Assembly (NCBI RefSeq): GCF_008642275.1
Contig: NZ_CP029189.1
Location: 4,500,501 to 4,564,500 of the forward strand
Reading direction: 5' to 3'
DNA: 64,000 nucleotides
Origin: Streptomyces venezuelae
Lineage (GTDB): Bacteria > Actinomycetota > Actinomycetes > Streptomycetales > Streptomycetaceae
Translations under genes and position numbers: made by a program
In this document: positions 9,495-17,979 of the stretch, one piece after another
Numbering within the stretch: position 1 is the first letter of the stretch
How the letters are laid out: every line of letters starts with the position of its first letter
Notes under the pieces: generated by a model
What the model was told of the DNA's origin: nothing
Databases searched by the model: none
The model's input: only the letters and a program-made list of their open reading frames with translations

Positions 9495-9730
9495 TGGTAG
9501 TCCCTCTTGGTGCCGGTACTGAGGCGGATACGGTCCATGTCTCCAAGGGTCTCCACACCTACTGTCGGAGTAGATGTAAATATGACTCATTGGGAATCTA
9601 GCCTCAGACACGTGCCAAACGGAAGGAAAGCCGCCAAATAGGGCATAGCTCCAGATGGAGGACAAGCGGCTCGTGGCTCCTACGCCGTGATCGCTTCCTC
9701 ACGTAGAGTGCTGAAGGTGTCCGTCCGACC

Positions 9731-9758
9731 CGTAACTCTTTCGAGTGACCATCGTTGA
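9731..9758 (+). promoter_or_regulatory. Sigma-BldN-type promoter of bldM
   Basis: CGTAAC (9731-9736), a 16-base spacer and CGTTGA (9753-9758) match the known sigma-BldN recognition sequence. bldM is the classic target of that sigma factor. The predicted start is about 120 bases before the bldM ATG, giving a long 5' leader. Confidence 0.85.
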
Positions 9759-9789
9759 GAGTGCGAAGGCGGTTGAACCAATAAGTTCT

Positions 9790-9803
9790 CGGACAGGTGT
9801 CCG
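9790..9803. promoter_or_regulatory. Perfect palindrome in the bldM leader, candidate operator
   Basis: CGGACA-GG-TGTCCG is a perfect 6-bp-arm palindrome about 30 bases downstream of the predicted bldM start point. It could bind a developmental regulator. The owner is unknown. Confidence 0.4.
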
Positions 9804-9884
9804 GGAGCATCGACCGCACAGGTGACGATACGTACCAGCCTGGAGGCTCAAGGTGACGCGCATCAGCAGCTGCGGAGGGCGGTC

Positions 9885-10496
9885 ATGACATCCGTCCTCG
9901 TCTGCGACGACTCCCCGCTTGCCCGAGAGGCGCTCCGCCGCGCGGTTGCCACCGTGCCCGGCGTCGAGCGTGTGACGACGGCTGCCAACGGCGAGGAAGT
10001 CCTCCGCCGCTGGGGCGCCGACCGCTCCGACCTGATTCTGATGGATGTACGGATGCCCGGGCTGGGCGGTGTGGAGACGGTCCGCCGACTGCTCTCGGCC
10101 GACCCCGGCGCCCGCATCATCATGCTGACGGTCGCCGAGGACCTGGACGGCGTGGCCCTCGCGGTCGCCGCCGGCGCCCGCGGGTACCTGCACAAGGACG
10201 CCTCGCGCGCCGAGCTGCGGGCCACGGTCACCCAGGCCCTCGCCGACCCGACCTGGCGACTGGCCCCGCGCCGGCTCCGCTCGGCCGAGATGGGCGCCGC
10301 GCCCACGCTCACCGCGCGCGAGATCCAGGTGCTGGAGGGCATGAGCCACGGCCGGTCCAACGCGGAGATCGGGCGCGAGCTCTTCCTCTCCGAGGACACG
10401 GTCAAGACGCACGCCCGCCGGCTGTTCAAGAAGCTCGGCGCCTCGGACCGGGCGCACGCCGTGGCACTCGGCTTCCGCTGGGGTCTGGTCCGCTGA
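9885..10496 (+). CDS. bldM: BldM, atypical response regulator of sporulation
   Basis: The 203-residue protein starts at ATG 9885 (MTSVLVCDDSPLARE) after GGAGGG. Earlier in-frame starts lack a ribosome site. A receiver domain (1-120) holds Asp in ILMDVRMPG near 54 and Lys in GYLHKDAS. A LuxR-type HTH (about 138-200) includes LTAREIQVLEGMSHGRSNAEIG. In Streptomyces BldM acts without phosphorylation, as a homodimer on early genes and as a heterodimer with WhiI on late sporulation genes. The protein is essentially that of S. coelicolor. It is transcribed from a sigma-BldN-type promoter at 9731-9758. Confidence 0.97.
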   Translation: MTSVLVCDDSPLAREALRRAVATVPGVERVTTAANGEEVLRRWGADRSDLILMDVRMPGLGGVETVRRLLSADPGARIIMLTVAEDLDGVALAVAAGARGYLHKDASRAELRATVTQALADPTWRLAPRRLRSAEMGAAPTLTAREIQVLEGMSHGRSNAEIGRELFLSEDTVKTHARRLFKKLGASDRAHAVALGFRWGLVR

Positions 10497-10766
10497 CCCC
10501 CCGGTCGTGGCCGGGCCCGGCGCGGTCCGCCGCAGGCCGCCGATCGTCGAGAGCGGTCCCGTCCGCCACCCGCGGACGGGGCGGCGCGCCGCCCTCGACG
10601 GCTCCTGTTGTCGAGGGCATCCCTACCCCCGCCGTACCCGGTGCGCACCCGGGGGTTGGCGGGGCACAATCCGGGGGACGTCTCGCTTCGTGCGCGATGC
10701 CGCATCCTTGAGGGTGTGGAGTCTCTCGGGGACTATTCGGCCGAGCGGGAGGGGAGGGCGCAGACG

Positions 10767-11486
10767 ATGGGTTCCGGCGCACCTGCTCATAACGCTTCGA
10801 TGCACAACAAGGGCCATGGCGGCGCGGATGCTCCGGCGTCAAGGCACCATGGATTGATGCGCGACGACGAGGCCCTGGGGTCACCCGCGGCCACAGGCCC
10901 GACCGGCGCCGCCAAAGGCGGCAGTGCCGGGGGCGTCAGCGCGCTCGTGCGCAGAGCGGTGGAGGGTGACGAGCAGGCCACGCATGACCTGCTCGCCTTC
11001 GTGCACCCCCTTGCGATCCGCTACTGCCGCACCCGGCTCTCGCGTCTGCCGGGTGACGCTCGTCACTTCGTGGAAGACCTGGCGCAGGAGGTCTGCGTCG
11101 CCGTCCTGATGGCGCTGCCGCGCTACCGGGACACCGGGCGGCCGTTCGAGGCCTTCGTCTTCGCGATCGCCGCACACAAGGTCGCTGACCTGCAGCGGGC
11201 CGCCATGCGGCACCCGGGCAGCACGGCCGTGCCCTCCGACGAGATGCCGGAGCGGCCCGACGACTCGCTGGGTCCGGAGGAGCGCGCGCTGCTGAGCAGT
11301 GACGCCGCCTGGGCCAAGAAGCTGCTGGCCAACCTTCCGGAGAACCAGCGCGAGCTGCTCGTGCTGCGGGTGGCCGTCGGGCTGACCGCGGAGGAGACCG
11401 GGCAGATGCTCGGAATGTCCCCGGGGGCCGTGCGCGTGGCCCAGCACCGCGCGCTCAGCCGGCTGCGGGCGCTCGCGGAGCAGTAG
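10767..11486 (+). CDS. shbA: ECF sigma factor ShbA (SigD-type)
   Basis: The start chosen is ATG 10767 ([11 protein letters not shown]) after GGGAGG, giving 239 residues. GTG at 10716 (VESLGDYS) is a less likely alternative. Region 2 is at about 70-135 ([41 protein letters not shown]). Region 4 is at about 175-235 ([38 protein letters not shown]). Position between the whiD/bldM pair and guaB matches mycobacterial sigD (between whiB3 and guaB2) and the Streptomyces gene for ShbA, the sigma factor that drives hrdB transcription. No anti-sigma gene follows. The symbol rests on synteny plus family. Confidence 0.85.
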   Translation: MGSGAPAHNASMHNKGHGGADAPASRHHGLMRDDEALGSPAATGPTGAAKGGSAGGVSALVRRAVEGDEQATHDLLAFVHPLAIRYCRTRLSRLPGDARHFVEDLAQEVCVAVLMALPRYRDTGRPFEAFVFAIAAHKVADLQRAAMRHPGSTAVPSDEMPERPDDSLGPEERALLSSDAAWAKKLLANLPENQRELLVLRVAVGLTAEETGQMLGMSPGAVRVAQHRALSRLRALAEQ

Positions 11487-11518
11487 GGCAGCAGGGCGGA
11501 CGGGAGGACCCTCCGCGG

Positions 11519-11660
11519 TCGGAGCGGTCCTCGCGGTCCGACCGGCGAGTGGTCCGAGTGGTCCGAGTGAGTGGTTCGCGCGGTGCTCGCGGTCCGTGCG
11601 GTGCTCGCGGTCCGCGTGCTCGCGCGGGTCCGTGACGGTCCCCGCGGGTCCGCGAAGGTG
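11519..11660 (+). repeat. Degenerate GC-rich direct repeats upstream of guaB
   Basis: The 313-base gap between shbA and guaB is filled mainly by variations on GCGGTCCGNG/GTGCTCGCG. GCGGTGCTCGCGGTCCG occurs twice, about 18 bases apart, at 11580-11613, and GTGGTCCGA is repeated at 11549-11568. No frame here has coding character. A TTGACC at 11717 might belong to the guaB promoter, but I see no good -10 partner. Confidence 0.6.
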
Positions 11661-11697
11661 GCGCGGTGTGGACCCCGGTCACAGGCTGCAGTCGTAG

Positions 11698-13299
<1,602 letters not shown>

Positions 13300-13312
13300 A
13301 CGGTATGAGCCG

Positions 13313-13341
13313 AGGGGGCGGGTCCACAGGGCCCGCCCCCT
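13313..13341 (+). terminator. Terminator after guaB
   Basis: A 13-bp stem (13313-13325 with 13329-13341, one G-U pair) closes a 3-base loop ACA. It lies 13 bases after the guaB stop. The T run is short. Confidence 0.75.
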
Positions 13342-13441
13342 TCGCCGTGCCGCACGGCCGTCCGTACAGCGGTCACCGGAACGCATGCCCCCGGCGTTCG
13401 GGGATACTGGACGGGCAGACCCAGAGGAAAGGCCACCACAC

Positions 13442-14566
13442 GTGACTGAGATCGAGATCGGGCGCGGCAAGCGCGGCCGCAGGGCGTACGCGTTCGACGA
13501 CATCGCCATCGTCCCGAGCCGGCGTACCCGGGACCCGAAGGAGGTCTCGATCGCCTGGCAGATCGACGCGTACCGCTTCGAGCTCCCCTTCCTGGCCGCC
13601 CCCATGGACTCGGTCGTCTCCCCGCAGACCGCCATCCGCATCGGCGAGCTCGGCGGCCTCGGCGTGCTGAACCTCGAAGGCCTGTGGACCCGGTACGAGG
13701 ACCCGCAGCCGCTGCTCGACGAGATCACGGAGCTGGACGAGGAGGCGGCCACCCGCCGCCTCCAGGAGATCTACTCCGCGCCGATCCAGGCGGACCTGAT
13801 CCGCCAGCGGATCAAGGAGGTGCGCGACTCCGGTGTCGTCACCGCCGCCGCGCTCTCCCCGCAGCGCACCGCCGAGTTCTCGAAGGCCGTCGTCGACGCG
13901 GGGGTGGACATCTTCGTGATCCGCGGCACCACCGTGTCCGCCGAGCACGTCTCGGGCGCCGCCGAGCCGCTGAACCTCAAGCAGTTCATCTACGAGCTCG
14001 ACGTCCCGGTCATCGTCGGCGGCTGCGCCACCTACACCGCGGCCCTGCACCTGATGCGCACCGGCGCGGCCGGCGTCCTCGTCGGCTTCGGCGGCGGCGC
14101 CGCGCACACCACGCGCAACGTGCTCGGCATCCAGGTCCCGATGGCGACCGCCGTCGCGGACGTGGCCGCGGCCCGTCGCGACTACATGGACGAGTCCGGT
14201 GGCCGCTACGTGCACGTCATCGCCGACGGCGGCGTGGGCTGGTCCGGCGACATCCCGAAGGCCGTCGCCTGCGGCGCGGACGCCGTGATGATGGGCTCCC
14301 CGCTGGCCCGTGCCACCGACGCGCCCGGCAAGGGCAACCACTGGGGCATGGAGGCCGTCCACGAGGACGTGCCGCGCGGCAAGAAGGTCGACCTCGGCAC
14401 CGTGGGTACCACCGAGGAGATCCTCACCGGTCCCTCGCACACCCCGGACGGCTCGATGAACATCTTCGGCGCGCTGCGCCGCTCGATGGCCACCACCGGC
14501 TACAGCGAGCTCAAGGAGTTCCAGCGGGTCGAGGTCACGATCGCGGACTCGCAGCACAGCCGCTGA
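13442..14566 (+). CDS. guaB3: GuaB3, IMP dehydrogenase family protein without CBS domains
   Basis: The start chosen is GTG 13442 (VTEIEIGRGKRGRRAY), giving 374 residues, the usual GuaB3 length. The barrel framework is clear (AAPMDSVVSPQTA, VGGCATYTAALHL, HVIADGGVGWSGDIPKAVACGADAVMMG), but there is no CBS insert. At the IMP-dehydrogenase loop GSICTTR this protein reads GGAAHTTR, with His222 in place of the catalytic Cys. GuaB3 always sits beside guaB in actinobacteria, and its reaction here cannot be assumed to be IMP oxidation. A TACTGGACGGG stretch upstream may hold the promoter. Confidence 0.93.
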   Translation: MTEIEIGRGKRGRRAYAFDDIAIVPSRRTRDPKEVSIAWQIDAYRFELPFLAAPMDSVVSPQTAIRIGELGGLGVLNLEGLWTRYEDPQPLLDEITELDEEAATRRLQEIYSAPIQADLIRQRIKEVRDSGVVTAAALSPQRTAEFSKAVVDAGVDIFVIRGTTVSAEHVSGAAEPLNLKQFIYELDVPVIVGGCATYTAALHLMRTGAAGVLVGFGGGAAHTTRNVLGIQVPMATAVADVAAARRDYMDESGGRYVHVIADGGVGWSGDIPKAVACGADAVMMGSPLARATDAPGKGNHWGMEAVHEDVPRGKKVDLGTVGTTEEILTGPSHTPDGSMNIFGALRRSMATTGYSELKEFQRVEVTIADSQHSR

Positions 14567-14583
14567 TCGCTTCGCGTACGCCG

Positions 14584-14617
14584 GAGGGCCGGTACCCCGC
14601 ACGGGGTGCCGGCCCTC
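14584..14617 (+). terminator. Terminator after guaB3
   Basis: A 15-bp stem (14584-14598 with 14603-14617, one G-U pair) closes loop GCAC. It is followed by GTCCTCTTC. It lies between convergent genes and may serve both. Confidence 0.82.
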
Positions 14618-14653
14618 GTCCTCTTCGGGGGGCCGGAACCCCCTGGTCGTCGG

Positions 14654-15883
14654 TCAGAGGCGGTGGGCCGCGCCCGCCGGGCTGGCGCCGCGGGTGTCCA
14701 GGAGCAGCTGGGCCTTCACGGCGAGGCCCTGCAGGTCGTAGGTGCGGTGGTGCTGGAGCAGGATGGTCAGGTCCGCGTTCGCGGCGGCCTCGTAGAGCGA
14801 CTCGGCGCGGGGGACCGGCTGGTCCCTGACCCGCCAGCCCGTGATGTACGGGTCGTGGTAGCTGATCAGCGCGCCCAGGTCGAGCAGGCGGCTGGCGATC
14901 TCGCGGGCCGGGGAGCCCTCCTGGTCGGCCAGGTCGGGCTTGTAGGTGACGCCGAGGAGCAGGACGCGGGCCCCGCGGGCGGACTTGCCGTGTTCGTTCA
15001 GCAGGGTGGCCGAGCGCTGGATGACGTACTGCGGCATCCGGTCGTTGATCTCCTGCGCCAGTCCGACCATGCGCAGGGGGTGGCCGGGGGTGCGGGTGGT
15101 GTGGGGGAGGTAGTTCGGGTCGAGGGGGACGCCGTGGCCGCCTACGCCGGGACCGGGGCGGAAGGCCTGGAATCCGTACGGCTTGGTCTCGGCGCAGCGG
15201 ATGACGTCCCACAGGTCGACGCCGAGATCGTGGCAGAGCACCGCCATCTCGTTCATGAGGGCGATGTTGACGTGGCGGTAGTTCGTTTCGAGGAGCTGGA
15301 CGGTCTCGGCCTCGCGCAGGCCCCGGGCGCGGACCACCTTCTCGGTGAGGCGGGCGTAGAAGGCGTGCGCGGACTCCGTGCAGGCGGGGGTGAGGCCGCC
15401 GATCACCTTGGGGGTGTTGGAGATGCCGTGGGTGCGGTTGCCGGGGTCGTGGCGGCTGGGGGAGTAGGCCAGATGGAAGTCCCGCCCCGCCCGCAGCCCG
15501 GAGCCGGCTTCGAGGATCGGGCGGAGGTAGTCCTCGGTGACGCCGGGGTGGGCGGCGGATTCGAGGATCACGGTGGTGTGGGGGCGCAGCCGGGCGGCGA
15601 GCGCGCGGCCGGCCTCACCGACGGCGGAGAGGTCCAGTGCGCGGTCCGCTCCGAGCTGGGTGGGCGCGCAGATGACGGCCGTGCGGACCCGGCCGAGCTC
15701 GGCGGGGTTGGTGGTGACGCGGAAGCCGGCCGCCGACATGCGGCGGATCTCGGCGGCGGTGAGGGTGGAGTCCGTGACCGGACCGCTGTCGTAGCCGACC
15801 GTCTCGATTCCGGCGGCGACGGCCGCCTGGGCGAGTGGGAGGCCGAGATGGCCGAGTCCGATGACGGCGAGATCTGCGGGCAT
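14654..15883 (-). CDS. Nucleotide-sugar dehydrogenase family protein lacking the catalytic Cys
   Basis: The start is ATG 15883 (MPADLAVIGLGHLGLPLAQ), giving 409 residues. Domains in order are an N-terminal NAD Rossmann fold (GLGHLGLPLA), a central helix with LLETNYRHVNIALMNEMA near 222, and a C-terminal UDP-binding domain (GVTYKPDLADQEGSPA, SYHDPY). It is closest to UDP-N-acetyl-mannosamine/glucosamine dehydrogenases. In that family the active site reads GGHC-x-P-x-DP. Here codon 15131-15133 is GGC, giving GGHGVPLDP with Gly251. Two-step oxidation to the uronic acid should be impossible, so it may be a reductase, a binding protein or decayed. No polysaccharide genes are adjacent. Confidence 0.85.
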   Translation of the reverse strand: MPADLAVIGLGHLGLPLAQAAVAAGIETVGYDSGPVTDSTLTAAEIRRMSAAGFRVTTNPAELGRVRTAVICAPTQLGADRALDLSAVGEAGRALAARLRPHTTVILESAAHPGVTEDYLRPILEAGSGLRAGRDFHLAYSPSRHDPGNRTHGISNTPKVIGGLTPACTESAHAFYARLTEKVVRARGLREAETVQLLETNYRHVNIALMNEMAVLCHDLGVDLWDVIRCAETKPYGFQAFRPGPGVGGHGVPLDPNYLPHTTRTPGHPLRMVGLAQEINDRMPQYVIQRSATLLNEHGKSARGARVLLLGVTYKPDLADQEGSPAREIASRLLDLGALISYHDPYITGWRVRDQPVPRAESLYEAAANADLTILLQHHRTYDLQGLAVKAQLLLDTRGASPAGAAHRL

Positions 15884-16111
15884 GGGGGTGCCGTCCCTTC
15901 CCTGAATGCGGGGGCTGCCGCGCAAGTTCTCCGGAGGGCAGGGGAGCTGGCGCAATGTCAGACTAGGCTTATATATGACAGATATGTCGGATTCTGGGGT
16001 GAACGCCACCGTTGTGTTGTCCACAGGCGGTGGCTGATGTGGGTGCGGGCGGTCAGAATCGTGGAACGGGGCATGTGAGCGGGATCTCATCCGCACCAAC
16101 GGGAGGCAGCC

Positions 16112-17818
16112 GTGAGGACAGCGACACTGGGGCCGGCACAGCGGGCCGAGGCCCTCACCCGGATGGCCGAGCGGGAACTGGACGTGCTGGTGGTGGGCGC
16201 GGGCGTGGTGGGCGCAGGCACCGCGCTCGACGCCGTGACGCGCGGCCTGTCGACCGGCCTGGTGGAGGCGCGGGACTGGGCCTCGGGTACCTCCAGCCGC
16301 TCCAGCAAGCTGATCCACGGCGGTCTGCGGTACCTGGAGATGCTCGACTTCGCCCTCGTGAGAGAGGCCCTCAAGGAGCGCGGCCTGCTGCTGGAGCGCC
16401 TCGCCCCGCACCTGGTGAAGCCGGTGCCCTTCCTGTACCCGCTGCAGCACAAGGGCTGGGAGCGGGTCTACGCCGGCGCGGGCGTCGCGCTGTACGACGC
16501 GATGTCGGTCTCCAGCGGCCACGGACGCGGACTGCCCGTGCACCGGCACCTGTCGCGGGGACGCGCACTGCGGGTGGCGCCGGCGCTGCGCAAGGACGCG
16601 CTGGTGGGCGCCCTGCAGTACTACGACGCCCAGATGGACGACGCGCGCTACGTCACCACGCTGGTGCGGACGGCCGCGGCGTACGGGGCGCACTGCGCCA
16701 ATCGGGCGAGGGTCATCGGCTTTCTGCGCGAGGGCGAACGGGTGGTCGGCGCGCGGGTGCGCGACGTGGAGGCCGGCGGTGAGTACGAGATCCGGGCCAA
16801 GCAGGTCGTGAACGCGACGGGGGTGTGGACGGACGACACCCAGGCGCTGATCGGGGAGCGCGGCCAGTTCCACGTCCGGGCCTCGAAGGGCATCCATCTG
16901 GTCGTACCGAAGGACCGGATCCATTCGAGCACCGGACTGATCCTGCGGACCGAGAAGTCCGTGCTGTTCGTCATCCCGTGGGGCCGGCACTGGATCGTGG
17001 GAACGACGGACACCGACTGGGACCTGGACAAGGCGCACCCGGCGGCGTCGAGCGCGGACATCGACTACCTGCTGGAGCACGTCAACTCGGTGCTGGCGGT
17101 GCCGCTCACCCGCGACGACGTCCAGGGCGTGTACGCGGGCCTGCGCCCGTTGCTGGCCGGGGAGTCGGACGCGACGAGCAAGCTGTCGCGCGAGCACACG
17201 GTGGCGCACCCGGTGCCGGGGCTGGTGGTGGTCGCCGGGGGCAAGTACACGACGTACCGGGTCATGGCGAAGGACGCGGTCGACGAGGCCGTGCACGGGC
17301 TCGACCAGCGGGTGGCCGAATGCGTGACGGAGGACGTGCCGCTGGTGGGGGCGGAGGGGTACCGGGCGCTGTGGAACGGGCGGGCACGGATCGCGTCCCG
17401 GACGGGTCTTCATGTGGTGCGGGTGGAGCACCTGTTGAACCGGTTCGGGTCGCTGACGGAGGAACTGCTGGACCTGATGGCCGCCGACCCGGGGCTGCGT
17501 GAGCCGCTGACGGGGGCGGACGACTACCTGCGGGCGGAGATCGTGTACGCGGCCTCGCACGAGGGGGCCCGGCACCTGGACGACGTACTGACGCGGCGGA
17601 CCCGGATCTCGATCGAGACCTTCGACCGGGGGACGCGGTCGGCGCGGGAGTGCGCGGAGTTGATGGCGCCGGTGCTGGGGTGGGACAAGCAGCAGATCGA
17701 GAAGGAAGTGGAGCACTACGAGAAGCGGGTCCAGGCGGAGCGGGAATCGCAGCGCCAGCCGGACGACCAGACGGCGGACGCGGCGCGGCTGGGCGCCCCC
17801 GACATCGTTCCGTTGTAA
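16112..17818 (+). CDS. glpD: Aerobic glycerol-3-phosphate dehydrogenase (FAD)
   Basis: The enzyme oxidises sn-glycerol 3-phosphate to dihydroxyacetone phosphate at the membrane, passing electrons to menaquinone. The 568-residue protein begins GTG 16112 after GGGAGG. The FAD motif DVLVVGAGVVGAGTALDA is at about 24-40, then GTSSRSSKLIHGGLRYLE near 62, the catalytic-region GTTDTDWD near 295, and a C-terminal DAO domain (from about 410). The length is normal for the family. The upstream gap holds ATATGACAGATATGTC (15973-15988), an imperfect repeat that could be an operator, but I have no regulator to match it. Confidence 0.95.
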   Translation: MRTATLGPAQRAEALTRMAERELDVLVVGAGVVGAGTALDAVTRGLSTGLVEARDWASGTSSRSSKLIHGGLRYLEMLDFALVREALKERGLLLERLAPHLVKPVPFLYPLQHKGWERVYAGAGVALYDAMSVSSGHGRGLPVHRHLSRGRALRVAPALRKDALVGALQYYDAQMDDARYVTTLVRTAAAYGAHCANRARVIGFLREGERVVGARVRDVEAGGEYEIRAKQVVNATGVWTDDTQALIGERGQFHVRASKGIHLVVPKDRIHSSTGLILRTEKSVLFVIPWGRHWIVGTTDTDWDLDKAHPAASSADIDYLLEHVNSVLAVPLTRDDVQGVYAGLRPLLAGESDATSKLSREHTVAHPVPGLVVVAGGKYTTYRVMAKDAVDEAVHGLDQRVAECVTEDVPLVGAEGYRALWNGRARIASRTGLHVVRVEHLLNRFGSLTEELLDLMAADPGLREPLTGADDYLRAEIVYAASHEGARHLDDVLTRRTRISIETFDRGTRSARECAELMAPVLGWDKQQIEKEVEHYEKRVQAERESQRQPDDQTADAARLGAPDIVPL

Positions 17819-17979
17819 CTCCGGGATGCGGAGGGGGGAACCGTGGACCCGGGGCGCCCGTCCGTTGCGGAGTGAGGAAGAATGAGGTTTCTGCCGGGGC
17901 GGGTTATCGCGGGCCCCGGCCGCCGGGTCGCTCAGCCGCTGGGGCAGGCGGAGCAGCGGCACGATCGCAGAGGGGACGC

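Noticed and set aside
15973..15990. ATATGACAGATATGTCGG repeat before glpD
   Set aside because: The symmetry is short and imperfect, and no regulator gene is nearby, so I mention it only under glpD and do not call an operator.
14654..17962. Very long minus-strand frame (1102 codons) spanning the nucleotide-sugar dehydrogenase and all of glpD
   Set aside because: Only 14654-15883 has family motifs. The rest is the antisense of glpD and reads as Arg/His/Pro-rich low-complexity protein, a normal artefact at this GC content.
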